Below, piece after piece: positions 23,877 to 33,733 of a stretch of 64,000 bases of DNA (its first letter is position 1; every line of letters begins with the position of its first letter). A program made the position numbers and the translations under genes. Location: contig NZ_BPLU01000008.1 in the NCBI RefSeq assembly GCF_019656315.1, positions 349,140-413,139 on the forward strand. Reading direction: 5' to 3'. Below the pieces are notes generated by a model that was not told the origin of the DNA, did not search any database, and was given only the letters and a program-made list of their open reading frames with translations. The DNA comes from Flavobacterium sp. UMI-01 (GTDB lineage: Bacteria; Bacteroidota; Bacteroidia; Flavobacteriales; Flavobacteriaceae).

Positions 23877-24819
23877 AATACTGTATAGATAATAAAGACA
23901 ATACTGTTATAAAGAGCCATAAAAGAACTCCATGTAACAATGGTTTGATTCCTACAGAGAGTAAAATGGAACTATTTAAACCTGAACCTATCAAAAACAA
24001 GGTTACGGTTAATCCTATTTTGGCTACACTAACAATTTTAGGAGAAAAATCAGCGACACCTGTAATATAAGTATTCAAAAGCATGGCGATTACAAAAAAA
24101 ACGATAAAGTAAGGTACCTTAATTTTACTCGATTTATTCTTGAACAATACTGATGTAAACAGAGCAATTGGTATAATCCATAAGGCTCGGGCTAGTTTCA
24201 CAGTGGTCGCAATAGCTAAAGCTTCGGTTCCAAATTTATTAGCCGCTCCAACTACGGAACTCGTATCGTGAATAGCAATTGCACACCACAATCCAAATTT
24301 TTCTTGTGACATTCCTAGTTCGTGTCCTATAAACGGAAATACAAAAAGAGCTAATGAATTGAGTATAAAAATAACACCTAATGCTACCGAGGTTTGCTTT
24401 TCATCTGACTTGATAATGGGTGCTATAGCCGCAATCGCACTTCCTCCACAAATTGCAGTTCCACAAGAAATTAAATGAGAGGTCTTTTTTTCGATTAAAA
24501 AAAATTTGCCCAACCATAACCCAATAAGAAGTGTACTTATGATGGATATCAATGTAAACAAAAAACTGGTAGAACCAATAGCTACAGCTTGTAAAGCATT
24601 CATACCAAATCCTAATCCTACCACTGATAATTGCAGTAAATACCGAATAGCAATATGATTAAAAGGTAAAAATGGATGTCCTGAAACATTGGCTACTATC
24701 AAACCCAACAACAGTGCAATTGGAGGAGTAACTGCTGTACTAAGACAAGTTATTAAGAGCATGACAAAAACAACCTTTTGTAAGAGAGCCTCGTTTTTAA
24801 AAAATCGTATTTTGGTCAT
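23869..24819 (-). CDS. YeiH/UPF0324-family putative sulfate exporter
   Basis: A 316-residue inner-membrane protein with about ten spans. Family blocks seen are LSVVGLGFGMNALQA, the conserved CGTAICGGSAIAAIAPII and the AIHDTSSVVGAANKFG region. Transport role is assigned by family; the physiological substrate is not settled. Monocistronic. Confidence 0.88.
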   Translation of the reverse strand: MTKIRFFKNEALLQKVVFVMLLITCLSTAVTPPIALLLGLIVANVSGHPFLPFNHIAIRYLLQLSVVGLGFGMNALQAVAIGSTSFLFTLISIISTLLIGLWLGKFFLIEKKTSHLISCGTAICGGSAIAAIAPIIKSDEKQTSVALGVIFILNSLALFVFPFIGHELGMSQEKFGLWCAIAIHDTSSVVGAANKFGTEALAIATTVKLARALWIIPIALFTSVLFKNKSSKIKVPYFIVFFVIAMLLNTYITGVADFSPKIVSVAKIGLTVTLFLIGSGLNSSILLSVGIKPLLHGVLLWLFITVLSLLSIQYFI

Positions 24820-24870
24820 CTTGTCTTTTTATTTTTATTTTCCAAAAAATGATTTTCAAACAGCAAATCG

Positions 24871-26898
24871 TTATAACAAACCATTATATTTTCTAACAAA
24901 CCATTCTGTTGAAAGAAAACCAACAATTAGAATCAATAACCAATACCATTCTATTAACGGAGAACGTGTGGTGTTTTTTTTCTGTATTGATGGGTAGGCT
25001 TCGTCATTTAACAGCATGTCCACCAGTTGTTGCATTTGATTAGGATAAAATAGTTTTCCTCCTGTACGCTGTGCCAGATACCCTAATTTAACAGCATTAG
25101 CATTTACAAATTGTTTTTCGATATCAAAATCTAAAATTTCAAAAGCACTAGAATAACTGGTATTCGTATTTAATTCTTTGATGACAAAAGAATAATGTCC
25201 CGCAACTAGACCGTCTAAATTTACTTTATACGAAGCATTCGATTTTAATAAATCATAATTTTTACGTTCTTTGGTAATGGTATTTTGTACGCTAATGGTC
25301 AAATGTGCTTTTTCGTCAAACTCATAATTTTTATTAAAAAACTGAGCATTCAACATAATAGATTCGCCTGAATTATAAAATCGCTCGTGTTGGACCACTA
25401 AGGCTTTTTTTGTACTATTTGTTGCCAAATATTGTATTATTTTATCAATAAAAACATCATATTTATCAAAAGATTGTTGGTCAATGGCTGACTGCATACG
25501 CCATTTCCAACTGTTTTCTCCAAATAAGAAAGCAGTTCTTTTTCCAAAGTTTTCAATAAAACACAATAAGGGCGCATCTGTTTCAATACCTCTTATCTTA
25601 GCAGATAACAATACGGAAACAGCAGTTTTTGGGATTATTTTCCCAAAAGGATTCTCTAAAGGAGGAAAATTTTCAAAACCGATATCTTCCATCGCAAAGA
25701 GATTAAATTGAGGGTTGAAACTAGTTGTAAAATCTTCAGGTTGCCCGCTCATTTTAAATTCAAAAAAAGATTGATTTTGGTTTAAAAAACTAAAATCGGT
25801 ATCCATTCCTGTAATCGTAAAAGTATTGATTCCGGCTTTTTTAATTTGATTTAGAACAGCCGCAAATGAGGCATTGGGCTGATACAAAATACAAACAGCA
25901 TACTCTTCTATTTTGCTGATTTCTTTTGGCCTAGCAATGCTTACCTTACGTTGTTTGTTAGACTCTATTGCACGTTTTAAAGCTGCAATATCAGGATGTG
26001 AAACATCCGAAACTATTAGGATTTTAGTTTGTTGATTCAATACTTCAACTGCAAAATTCTTGGTGTTATTATAGGTGTTTTTCTCTTTCTCAACTGAAGA
26101 GATCGTTGCTTTAAAAACCTGAACCCCTACTCTATTAGCAGGCAATAGAACTGATACTGTTTCGTTTCTTTTGGTGGGTGAAAAAATAATTTTTTGCTTA
26201 TGTGTAATTGAATTTTTTGTTGCGATAGTTAATTCAGCTTTGACATTTTTGTCACCTGAATAATTCACAAAAACTTCCACAGGAAATTGGTTCTTGTAAA
26301 AAGCATATTTATTTACATTCAATTGCTCAATTTTTAAATCCAGCACCTCAGTGGTATCCCCTACTACGACTGGAAAAATTTTGTTATTGCTATCAAATGA
26401 ATAATTGTAATCATTACCAGAGGTTTGATTTCCATCTGTTATTATTACTGTAGGAAAGGTTTGGTTTCGGTGGTAATTTTTAAGCTGATTAGGAATGAGG
26501 TCAAACTTAGTTTGCTTTCCTTTAAAATCGAAAAGATTTGAGACTTGAAAATCAGCATCAAAACGATAGGTCTGAACATTGAATTTTTCAACGATTGCTT
26601 TATTATTTGCTAAAAATTGATAAACATTCGAAGTGGCTTGTGTTGCTTTCAAATGGTTAATCGAACTAGAATTATCAACCACAATAGCAAGTGGCGGTTT
26701 GACTACTTCGAGAGTATTCTTTGTGATAATTGGGTTTATTAGCAAAAGTAATATTCCAAATACCGCTAAAAAACGCAATAAAGCCAAAAACAAATTCAAT
26801 TTTGATTTGCTTTTGGCTTTAAAAAGGTATTGAAAAAAAGACAAACCACCTGCTACAATTAAAGATAAAATAATCAATAGAACGGTACTTGTTGTCAT
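24871..26898 (-). CDS. Membrane protein with von Willebrand factor A-like domain
   Basis: A 675-residue protein. Two N-terminal spans (about 5-27 and 37-60) precede a VWA-like domain with a MIDAS-type DxSxS sequence, AIVVDNSSSINHL, near residue 75, and TVIITDGNQTSG further on. A beta-rich middle follows and one C-terminal span (WYWLLILIVGFLSTEWFV) anchors the end. This build is common in Bacteroidota aerotolerance-like (Bat) or exported-domain membrane proteins; the role is unknown. Confidence 0.78.
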   Translation of the reverse strand: MTTSTVLLIILSLIVAGGLSFFQYLFKAKSKSKLNLFLALLRFLAVFGILLLLINPIITKNTLEVVKPPLAIVVDNSSSINHLKATQATSNVYQFLANNKAIVEKFNVQTYRFDADFQVSNLFDFKGKQTKFDLIPNQLKNYHRNQTFPTVIITDGNQTSGNDYNYSFDSNNKIFPVVVGDTTEVLDLKIEQLNVNKYAFYKNQFPVEVFVNYSGDKNVKAELTIATKNSITHKQKIIFSPTKRNETVSVLLPANRVGVQVFKATISSVEKEKNTYNNTKNFAVEVLNQQTKILIVSDVSHPDIAALKRAIESNKQRKVSIARPKEISKIEEYAVCILYQPNASFAAVLNQIKKAGINTFTITGMDTDFSFLNQNQSFFEFKMSGQPEDFTTSFNPQFNLFAMEDIGFENFPPLENPFGKIIPKTAVSVLLSAKIRGIETDAPLLCFIENFGKRTAFLFGENSWKWRMQSAIDQQSFDKYDVFIDKIIQYLATNSTKKALVVQHERFYNSGESIMLNAQFFNKNYEFDEKAHLTISVQNTITKERKNYDLLKSNASYKVNLDGLVAGHYSFVIKELNTNTSYSSAFEILDFDIEKQFVNANAVKLGYLAQRTGGKLFYPNQMQQLVDMLLNDEAYPSIQKKNTTRSPLIEWYWLLILIVGFLSTEWFVRKYNGLL

Positions 26899-26969
26899 TT
26901 TTTATTATTTATAGTTTTTTGTTAGTGGTTTATACTTGTAAAATTACAAACCATAAAACAAAACCATTT

Positions 26970-27716
26970 TTAAGTAAGCATTCCTCCACAAACATTCAAT
27001 GTTTGCCCAGTTACATACGCACTCATGTCTGAAGCTAAGAAAAGACAAGCATTAGCAACATCTTCTGTAGTTCCACCACGTTTCAACGGAATACCATCTC
27101 TCCATCCTTGAACTACATCTTCACTTAATTTTGCTGTCATTTCAGTTTCGATAAATCCGGGTGCAATAGCGTTGCAACGAATATTACGAGAACCTAATTC
27201 TAATGCAACTGATTTAGTAAACCCAATAACGCCTGCTTTTGAAGCAGCATAATTGGTTTGACCAGCATTTCCTTGCACTCCCACCACACTACTCATGTTG
27301 ATGATAGAACCAGCACGTTTTTTCAAAAAGGTTTTTTGAACCGCTTTAGTCATATTAAATACAGACTTTAAATTTACTGCAATAACATCATCAAAATCAG
27401 CTTCTGAAATACGCATTAATAAATTATCTTTAGTGATTCCAGCATTATTAATCAAAATATCAATTGTTCCAAAATCTTCTAAAACTTTGTCCACTAAAGT
27501 TTGTGCTTCGTTGAAATCTGCAGCATTAGATTGATACCCTTTTGCTTTTACACCTAAAGCATTTAATTCATTTTCTAATTCTAATGCAGATGCAGCAGAT
27601 GAACTGTATGTAAAAGCTACATTTGCTCCATGTTTTGCAAAAACTTCTGCAACTCCTCTACCAATTCCACGACTTGCGCCTGTTATAATGGCAACTTTTC
27701 CTTCTAGTAATTTCAT
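26970..27716 (-). CDS. fabG: 3-oxoacyl-[acyl-carrier-protein] reductase FabG
   Basis: A 248-residue short-chain dehydrogenase that reduces beta-ketoacyl-ACP with NADPH in fatty acid elongation. Rossmann motif TGASRGIGRG (12-21), NNAG at 89-92, the catalytic Ser in IINMSSVVG, and Tyr/Lys in YAASKAG are all present, and the C-terminus MSAYVTGQTLNVCGGML is typical of FabG. FabG function is likely but other SDRs share this signature. A TATATTTG promoter box precedes it. Confidence 0.92.
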   Translation of the reverse strand: MKLLEGKVAIITGASRGIGRGVAEVFAKHGANVAFTYSSSAASALELENELNALGVKAKGYQSNAADFNEAQTLVDKVLEDFGTIDILINNAGITKDNLLMRISEADFDDVIAVNLKSVFNMTKAVQKTFLKKRAGSIINMSSVVGVQGNAGQTNYAASKAGVIGFTKSVALELGSRNIRCNAIAPGFIETEMTAKLSEDVVQGWRDGIPLKRGGTTEDVANACLFLASDMSAYVTGQTLNVCGGMLT

Positions 27717-27746
27717 ATTAAGATATCCGTTTTTTTTATCGAGTTA

Positions 27747-27754
27747 CAAATATA
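27747..27754 (-). promoter_or_regulatory. -7 promoter box for fabG
   Basis: Minus-strand TATATTTG, perfect TAnnTTTG, 30 bases before the fabG start at 27716. Confidence 0.55.
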
Positions 27755-27786
27755 GATTATTTAGTTATTTTATGAAATTTGAAGCA

Positions 27787-27814
27787 TAAAAAAAGCCTTA
27801 CCGAAGTAAAGCTT
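27787..27814 (-). terminator. Terminator of the 140-aa gene
   Basis: 9-bp stem with one G-U pair (27793-27801 with 27806-27814) capped by a UUCG tetraloop on the minus strand, followed by a seven-T run. Confidence 0.85.
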
Positions 27815-27836
27815 TTTAGGTATTTTATCTTGGTTA

Positions 27837-28259
27837 TTAGAAAGCCACATTCCATCTTGGCAATTTGGAATTTTCATTTAAGAAATTTTGTAAAACCTGC
27901 GCTTCCACGTAAGTTGGAATTACTTTGATTTCGTTGTTAAATGTTTCATACCAAACCACTTCTAAACGACTGATATTTTCTTTTTTCATTTGTGCTGGCC
28001 AAGAGTATTTTCTTCCTGTTTTAGCAAATTGATGGCCATTTACAATTTTATCATACAATCCTCCATTTTTAGTTTTCAAACTACCATTGTTTTGTACTGT
28101 TCCTGTAGAACCCACCATTATCAATTCTTTTTCATCGGTTACATCATAAACCAAAAAAACACCTGAACCTTCAGAGGCATTACATGCATCTTCTAGATTA
28201 TCTTCGATTGTTAATGAAAACTGATTGGTTACTTTGAATCCTTCTAATTCCTTATACAT
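27837..28259 (-). CDS. Hypothetical protein, 140 aa, GIY-YIG-like outline
   Basis: Cytoplasmic protein with a pattern that resembles the GIY-YIG nuclease fold: a first strand with GVFLVYDV, then ELIMVGSTGTVQNNG, later the helix-associated RLEVVWYET, and a terminal Glu region PTYVEAQVLQNFLNENSK ending in LPRWN. Key residues are weakly conserved compared with true GIY-YIG nucleases (no Tyr-Ile-Gly pair seen), so this is a fold suggestion. It has its own terminator. Not part of the fabG transcript. Confidence 0.5.
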   Translation of the reverse strand: MYKELEGFKVTNQFSLTIEDNLEDACNASEGSGVFLVYDVTDEKELIMVGSTGTVQNNGSLKTKNGGLYDKIVNGHQFAKTGRKYSWPAQMKKENISRLEVVWYETFNNEIKVIPTYVEAQVLQNFLNENSKLPRWNVAF

Positions 28260-28412
28260 ACTATTTTCTTTTGAATTGTTATTTCAAAAATGACTTCATC
28301 CAAAAATGAGGTTTATTGAAATCAATTATTAAATGTTTATTTGTTTTCAATCAAATCCGTTCTGCCGATTTTAATTGGGTGCAAATGTATTTCTTTAATT
28401 CTGTTTTATACT

Positions 28413-28437
28413 AAAAAAGCCCCACAAATGTGAGGCT
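28413..28437 (-). terminator. Terminator of sucD
   Basis: Nine-bp stem (28418-28426 with 28429-28437, one G-U pair), U-run on the minus strand at 28413-28418, 30 bases after the sucD stop. Confidence 0.8.
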
Positions 28438-28464
28438 AAATCTATTTAAATGTGGTTTTGAAGA

Positions 28465-29337
28465 CTAACCCAAAACTTCTTTTACTTTTTTACCAATTTC
28501 AGCTGGTGAATCAACAACGTGGATTCCGTTGTCTCTCATAATTTGTTTCTTAGCAGCAGCAGTATCATCAGAACCACCTACGATAGCACCTGCATGGCCC
28601 ATAGTTCTACCTGCAGGAGCTGTTTCTCCAGCGATAAAACCAATAACTGGTTTGCGGTTACCATCAGCTTTAATCCATTTAGCAGCATCAGCCTCTAATT
28701 GACCTCCAATTTCACCAATCATGATAATTGCTTCTGTTTCTGGGTCATTCATTAATAATTCAACTGCTTCTTTAGTAGTTGTACCAATAATTGGGTCTCC
28801 ACCAATACCAATCGCAGTAGTAATTCCTAAACCTTGTTTTACCACTTGGTCAGCTGCTTCATAAGTTAAAGTACCAGATTTAGAAACGATACCAATAGTT
28901 CCTTTTTTGAATACAAAACCTGGCATGATACCTACTTTAGCTTCTCCTGGAGTAATCACTCCTGGACAGTTAGGACCAATTAATCTTGCGTTTCTTTCTT
29001 TTACATAACTGTTAGCTTTAATCATATCAGCAACAGGAATACCTTCAGTAATCGCAATAATTACTTTGATACCTGCGTCTGCAGCTTCCATAATTGCATC
29101 AGCAGCAAAAGCTGGTGGAACAAATATAATAGAAGTATCAGCACCTGCTTGATCAACAGCATCTTTTACGGTGTTAAAAACAGGACGGTCTAAATGAGTT
29201 GAACCACCTTTACCTGGGGTTACTCCTCCTACCACGTTAGAACCATACTCAATCATTTGAGAAGCATGGAATGTTCCTTCACTTCCTGTAAATCCTTGAA
29301 CAATTATTTTGGAATCTTTATTAACTAAAACACTCAT
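28465..29337 (-). CDS. sucD: Succinate-CoA ligase [ADP-forming] subunit alpha
   Basis: A 290-residue TCA-cycle enzyme subunit, typical length. Landmarks: the N-terminal CoA-binding loop [44 protein letters not shown], and the phospho-histidine region with [14 protein letters not shown], where His is phosphorylated. It converts succinyl-CoA to succinate with ATP or GTP formation together with SucC, which is not in this window. A TATTTTTG box lies at 29374-29381 on the minus strand. Confidence 0.97.
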   Translation of the reverse strand: MSVLVNKDSKIIVQGFTGSEGTFHASQMIEYGSNVVGGVTPGKGGSTHLDRPVFNTVKDAVDQAGADTSIIFVPPAFAADAIMEAADAGIKVIIAITEGIPVADMIKANSYVKERNARLIGPNCPGVITPGEAKVGIMPGFVFKKGTIGIVSKSGTLTYEAADQVVKQGLGITTAIGIGGDPIIGTTTKEAVELLMNDPETEAIIMIGEIGGQLEADAAKWIKADGNRKPVIGFIAGETAPAGRTMGHAGAIVGGSDDTAAAKKQIMRDNGIHVVDSPAEIGKKVKEVLG

Positions 29338-29433
29338 GATATATATTTTATGTAGTTTTTAAATTTTGTGTTGCAAAAATATAAAATTGCAAGGAGTAAT
29401 CTGTCTCGAAAATCCGATTTTTTAACACAAAAT

Positions 29434-29796
29434 TCAGGCTTTTTGACTGATTTGAAACCCGCGGAATAATTTATTGTCTTTAATCTCCCAAAATGTCATG
29501 AAATAACCTAATACAATTTCTTCTCTAGGATTCTCTATAATCTTTACGGCATGGGTATAATGTACTGAAACCAAATTCTCTTCGGCTATGATGTGACTGA
29601 TTTTTACTTTGGAGCGAATATAGGTTTTACTTAATTCCTTAGTAAAATTGGTTATCGATTCGTAATTCATTTGTACAAAACCTGTACTGCTATTCCAATC
29701 AAATACAATTTCTGGATGAATGTATTCTTTTAACAAATCACTATTAATTAAAGCATCTGATTTATAAAAATCAATAACTAATTCTTTTGCAGTCAT
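29434..29796 (-). CDS. NTF2-like (SnoaL-like) small protein
   Basis: A 120-residue cone-shaped fold protein: helix KELVIDFYKSDALINSDLL, then the strands EIVFDWNSSTGFV, VKISHIIAEENLVSVHYTH and EIVLGYFMTFWEI. Proteins of this fold act as isomerases, dehydratases or ligand binders, or have no known activity. It starts three bases after the LpxD-like gene, so it may belong to the lipid A/EF-P transcript. Confidence 0.78.
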   Translation of the reverse strand: MTAKELVIDFYKSDALINSDLLKEYIHPEIVFDWNSSTGFVQMNYESITNFTKELSKTYIRSKVKISHIIAEENLVSVHYTHAVKIIENPREEIVLGYFMTFWEIKDNKLFRGFQISQKA

Positions 29797-29799
29797 ATA

Positions 29800-30729
29800 C
29801 TATTGAAGTTTGGTTAAAATTTCAGGTATTTTTTTAAGATTTGCAAGTTGTTTGAGTTGTTCTCTAGATTCTTGTATAGGAGTTCCAAAATAAGATTTAC
29901 CTCCTTCAACTGATTTAGTAACCCCAGTTTGCCCCATAATGACGGCTTTGCTTCCAATAGTTATCCCGCTTGTGGTTCCTACTTGCCCCCAAAGCGTGAC
30001 TTCATCTTCAACAATTACACAACCAGCAATTCCTGTTTGTGAAGCAATCAAACATTTTTTTCCTATCACGGTATCATGACCTACATGAACTTGATTGTCT
30101 ATTTTAGTTCCTTCTCCAATAGTTGTATCTCCTGTCACTCCTTTATCAATGGTACACAAAGCCCCAATACCTACATTATCTTGCACAACTACTCTACCTC
30201 CTGAAATCAATTGGTCAAATCCTGATTCTCTTTTTTTATAGTAAAAAGCATCAGCTCCTAAAATTGTACCCGCATGTATAATAACATTATTACCAATAAC
30301 CGTGTGGTCATAAATAGAAACATTAGAATGAATCAAACAATTTTCTCCGATGGTAACGTGGTTCCCTATAAAAACATTGGGTTGAATGATAGTGCCCGCT
30401 CCAATTGTAGCCGAAGGAGAAATGGCCAATGAAGCCAATTGGAAAGGTTTAAAATGATGCGTCAATTTATTAAAATCTCTAAAAGGATCATCAGAAATCA
30501 ACAAGGCTTTGCCTACTGGACAATCTACTTTTTTATTGATTAATACAACGGTAGCCGCAGATTGCAATGCTTTGTCATAATATTTAGGGTGATCAACAAA
30601 GACAATATCACCAGGTTCTACCACATGAATCTCGTTCATACCTAATATAGGAAAATCACTTTCCCCTACAAATTCGCATTGAAGCAAATTGGCAATTTCT
30701 TGTAAAGTACTAACTTTTGGAAATTTCAT
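29800..30729 (-). CDS. LpxD-like UDP-3-O-acylglucosamine N-acyltransferase paralogue
   Basis: A 309-residue left-handed beta-helix protein with hexapeptide repeats (about residues 105-260), for example IGAGTIIQPNVFIG and IGNHVTIGENCLI, and the LpxD-type N-terminal domain. The His segment VHVGHDTVIGKKCLIASQ matches the catalytic region of LpxD. The true LpxD is 3 kb upstream at 33726-34769. This one may use another acyl donor or acceptor; many Bacteroidota carry two copies, and I cannot say which reaction this one catalyses. Confidence 0.85.
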   Translation of the reverse strand: MKFPKVSTLQEIANLLQCEFVGESDFPILGMNEIHVVEPGDIVFVDHPKYYDKALQSAATVVLINKKVDCPVGKALLISDDPFRDFNKLTHHFKPFQLASLAISPSATIGAGTIIQPNVFIGNHVTIGENCLIHSNVSIYDHTVIGNNVIIHAGTILGADAFYYKKRESGFDQLISGGRVVVQDNVGIGALCTIDKGVTGDTTIGEGTKIDNQVHVGHDTVIGKKCLIASQTGIAGCVIVEDEVTLWGQVGTTSGITIGSKAVIMGQTGVTKSVEGGKSYFGTPIQESREQLKQLANLKKIPEILTKLQ

Positions 30730-30816
30730 AGTATTTCGTTTTTAGTTTCAGTTTTCAATCTCAGTTTTCAATCTTATTCAAAACACATAGAGACTGAAAA
30801 CCGAAACTTATAAAAA

Positions 30817-31383
30817 CTACTCTTTTACACGCTCCATATAAGAACCTGAAGCAGTGTCAATTTTGATTTTATCTCCTTCATTGATAAACAAAGGCACATT
30901 GATTGTAGCACCTGTTTCCACAGTTGCCGGTTTTGTAGCATTAGTTGCCGTATTACCTTTCACTCCAGGCTCTGTATAAGTAACTTCTAAAACTACTGAT
31001 GGAGCCATATCTACAGATAATGGCATATCTGTTTCAGTATTGATTTGAATCATTACGTTTTCCCCTTCTTTTAGTAAGTCTGGAGAATCCAAAACATTTC
31101 TATTTAAGGTAATTTGTTCGAATGTCTCAGCATTCATAAAGTGAAACTGATCCCCTTCTGGATACAAATATTGAAAAGTATGTGTTTCAACACGTACAAC
31201 ATCAATTTTATGTCCCGCTGAAAAAGTGTTATCTAATACTTTCCCGTTTGTCAACGATTTTAATTTTGTTCTTACGAAAGCTGGTCCTTTCCCAGGTTTA
31301 ACATGAAGAAATTCGATAATTTTATAAATATCGTGATTGTGCTTGATACAAAGTCCGTTTTTAATGTCTGCTGTAGATGCCAT
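30817..31383 (-). CDS. efp: Elongation factor P
   Basis: 188 residues, standard length with three beta-barrel domains. The N-terminal KOW-like domain carries the loop VKPGKGPAFVRTKL, whose lysine is the site that is modified in some bacteria. The C-terminal domain ends with YTEPGVKGNTATNATKPATVETGA and a short SGSYMERV tail. It relieves ribosome stalling at proline runs. It sits between lpxA and the lpxD-like gene. Confidence 0.96.
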   Translation of the reverse strand: MASTADIKNGLCIKHNHDIYKIIEFLHVKPGKGPAFVRTKLKSLTNGKVLDNTFSAGHKIDVVRVETHTFQYLYPEGDQFHFMNAETFEQITLNRNVLDSPDLLKEGENVMIQINTETDMPLSVDMAPSVVLEVTYTEPGVKGNTATNATKPATVETGATINVPLFINEGDKIKIDTASGSYMERVKE

Positions 31384-31472
31384 TGTCTTTTTATTTAATA
31401 TTTTGTTTCATACTTTAATTGCTTATTTGTTTTTCGACTAAGGATTAAACATTTAAGCAATTAAACTTTTAT

Positions 31473-32258
31473 TTAATAATTCCCCGTATATCCTTTCATT
31501 ACCCCACGAGATGAATTTCGAATAAAGTCTAAAATTTCGTCACGCTCAGGTGTCGCTTCCATTTCAGCTTCAATGATACCTATAGCTTGAGTTGTATTGT
31601 AATTTTTTTGATATAATATGCGGTAAATATCTTGAATTTCTCTGATTTTCTCTGTGGTAAACCCTCGTCTTCTTAATCCAACTGAATTAATTCCCACGTA
31701 AGACAGAGGTTCTTTAGCTGCCTTTGTGTACGGAGGAACATCTTTTCTTAACAAAGAACCTCCTGAAATCATTGCGTGGTCACCAATACTAATAAATTGA
31801 TGTACAGCTGATAATCCTCCTATTACTGCGTAATTCCCTACGGTCACATGCCCACCAAGAAGAACTCCATTAACAATAATTGCATTATCGCCTACGTGAC
31901 AATCGTGCGCAATATGAGCTGCGGCCATTATCAAGCAATTATTACCTATAGTAGTTTGTCCTGAAGCAATGGTTCCTCTATTGATAGTAACACATTCTCT
32001 AATGGTACAATTATCACCTATAATTGCTAGAGAGTCTTCTCCTCCAAATTTTAAATCTTGAGGTACAGCTGATATAACAGCGCCTGGAAAGATATTACAA
32101 TTTTTACCTATTCGAGCTCCTTCCATGATGGTAACATTAGATCCTATCCATGTACCATCCCCAATAACCACGTTATTGTGAATAGTAGTAAAAGGTTCTA
32201 TGACTACGTTTTTGGCTATTTTAGCCCCTGGATGAACGTAAGCTAATGGTTGATTCAT
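31473..32258 (-). CDS. lpxA: Acyl-ACP-UDP-N-acetylglucosamine O-acyltransferase (LpxA)
   Basis: 261 residues. A left-handed beta-helix of hexapeptide repeats from residue 5 (VHPGAKIAKNVVIEPF) to about 190, followed by the C-terminal helical domain RRRGFTTEKIREIQDIYRIL. The catalytic His is in MAAAHIAHDCHVGDNAIIVNG. It performs the first step of lipid A synthesis, adding a 3-hydroxyacyl chain to UDP-GlcNAc. It is 86 bases downstream of lpxC/fabZ in the same direction. Confidence 0.97.
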   Translation of the reverse strand: MNQPLAYVHPGAKIAKNVVIEPFTTIHNNVVIGDGTWIGSNVTIMEGARIGKNCNIFPGAVISAVPQDLKFGGEDSLAIIGDNCTIRECVTINRGTIASGQTTIGNNCLIMAAAHIAHDCHVGDNAIIVNGVLLGGHVTVGNYAVIGGLSAVHQFISIGDHAMISGGSLLRKDVPPYTKAAKEPLSYVGINSVGLRRRGFTTEKIREIQDIYRILYQKNYNTTQAIGIIEAEMEATPERDEILDFIRNSSRGVMKGYTGNY

Positions 32259-32344
32259 CTATTATTTTGTTTATTCGGTTAATCGTTTAATCGGATAATC
32301 TCTATGTGCTTTGCAACAAATAATGATTAAATGAGTAAACAAAA

Positions 32345-33733
32345 TTATTGTTTCTTAGCAATTTGGGCCATTAACTCAGCTTCTGCCACTAATTTTCCAT
32401 TAGCATAGGCATTGGCTTGCATGTGACAAATTCCTCTTCTTATTGGGGTAATCAAATCACATTTAAAGATTAGCGTATCACCTGGTAAAACTTTGTGTTT
32501 GAACTTAACATTATCCATTTTCATGAAATAAGTCAAATAATTTTCAGGATCTGGCACAGTACTCAATACCAAAATCCCTCCGGTTTGCGCCATAGCTTCT
32601 ACAATTAAAACACCTGGCATAACTGGAGCATCTGGGAAATGACCTACGAAGAAACTTTCATTCATAGTCACATTTTTCATTCCTACCACATGGCTTTCAG
32701 ACATTTCAATAATTCTGTCTAATAACAAAAATGGAGGTCTATGTGGTAAAACCGACATGATTTTATGAATATCCATTAATGGTTCTTGGTGCAAGTCATA
32801 ACTAGGAACAAAATTTCGTTGCTCAATTTTGATAATTTTAGCCATTTTCTTTGCAAATTGGGTATTTACAAAATGACCTGGTTTATTGGCAATAATTTTT
32901 CCTTGAATTTTAGTTCCAATTAAGGCCAAATCCCCTACTACATCTAATAGTTTGTGTCTTGCTGCTTCATTTGGATAATGCAAGGTGAGGTTATCCAAAA
33001 TTCCATTTGGTTTTACAGCCAATGTATCTTTACCAAAAGCAACTTTTAAATTTGCCATGGTATTATCAGAGATGTCTTTATCAACATACACAATTGCATT
33101 GTTCAAATCACCTCCTTTAATTAATCCATTTTCTAACAAGGATTCTAATTCATGTAAAAAACTAAATGTTCTTGAATTTGCAATCTCCGTTTTAAAATCT
33201 TCAATACTTTTAAGGGTAGCGTTTTGAGTACCTAAAATTTTAGTTCCAAAATCTACCATTGTAGTAACACTATACGAATCACTTGGCATAACCAAAATTT
33301 CACTTCCTGATTCTTCATCAGTAAAAGAAATCACTTCTTTAACAACATACACATTACGTTTGGCATCTTGTTCTTCGATTCCAGCATTTTCAAGGGCTTC
33401 AACAAAATATTTAGAAGATCCATCCATTATAGGTAATTCTGAAGCGTTTAGCTCAATGATAACATTATCTAAATCACAACCTACTAATGCAGCTAAAACA
33501 TGTTCAGGGGTTTGAATTTTTACTCCTAATTTTTCTAAATTAGTTCCTCTTTGTGTATTAACAACATAATTTGCATCTGCTTCAACAACAGGATGTCCCT
33601 CTAGGTCAACTCTAACAAAAGTAAAACCGTTATTTACTGGAGCAGGCTTAAAAGTCATTTTCACTTCTTTACCTGTGTGTAATCCAACCCCAGTTAGGGA
33701 GATTTCTGTTTTGATGGTCTTCTGTTTAACCAT
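32345..33733 (-). CDS. lpxC/fabZ: Bifunctional LpxC/FabZ: UDP-3-O-acyl-GlcNAc deacetylase and 3-hydroxyacyl-ACP dehydratase
   Basis: A 462-residue fusion typical of Bacteroidota. Residues 1 to about 300 are LpxC, with the zinc-binding His in [17 protein letters not shown] and [14 protein letters not shown], and the residue set PIMDGSS. From about 310 the hot-dog dehydratase FabZ begins, with the signature [13 protein letters not shown] and the catalytic Glu region [22 protein letters not shown] cut by the active-site turn. One polypeptide thus links the committed step of lipid A to fatty acid elongation. Its start overlaps lpxD by eight bases. Confidence 0.97.
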   Translation of the reverse strand: MVKQKTIKTEISLTGVGLHTGKEVKMTFKPAPVNNGFTFVRVDLEGHPVVEADANYVVNTQRGTNLEKLGVKIQTPEHVLAALVGCDLDNVIIELNASELPIMDGSSKYFVEALENAGIEEQDAKRNVYVVKEVISFTDEESGSEILVMPSDSYSVTTMVDFGTKILGTQNATLKSIEDFKTEIANSRTFSFLHELESLLENGLIKGGDLNNAIVYVDKDISDNTMANLKVAFGKDTLAVKPNGILDNLTLHYPNEAARHKLLDVVGDLALIGTKIQGKIIANKPGHFVNTQFAKKMAKIIKIEQRNFVPSYDLHQEPLMDIHKIMSVLPHRPPFLLLDRIIEMSESHVVGMKNVTMNESFFVGHFPDAPVMPGVLIVEAMAQTGGILVLSTVPDPENYLTYFMKMDNVKFKHKVLPGDTLIFKCDLITPIRRGICHMQANAYANGKLVAEAELMAQIAKKQ

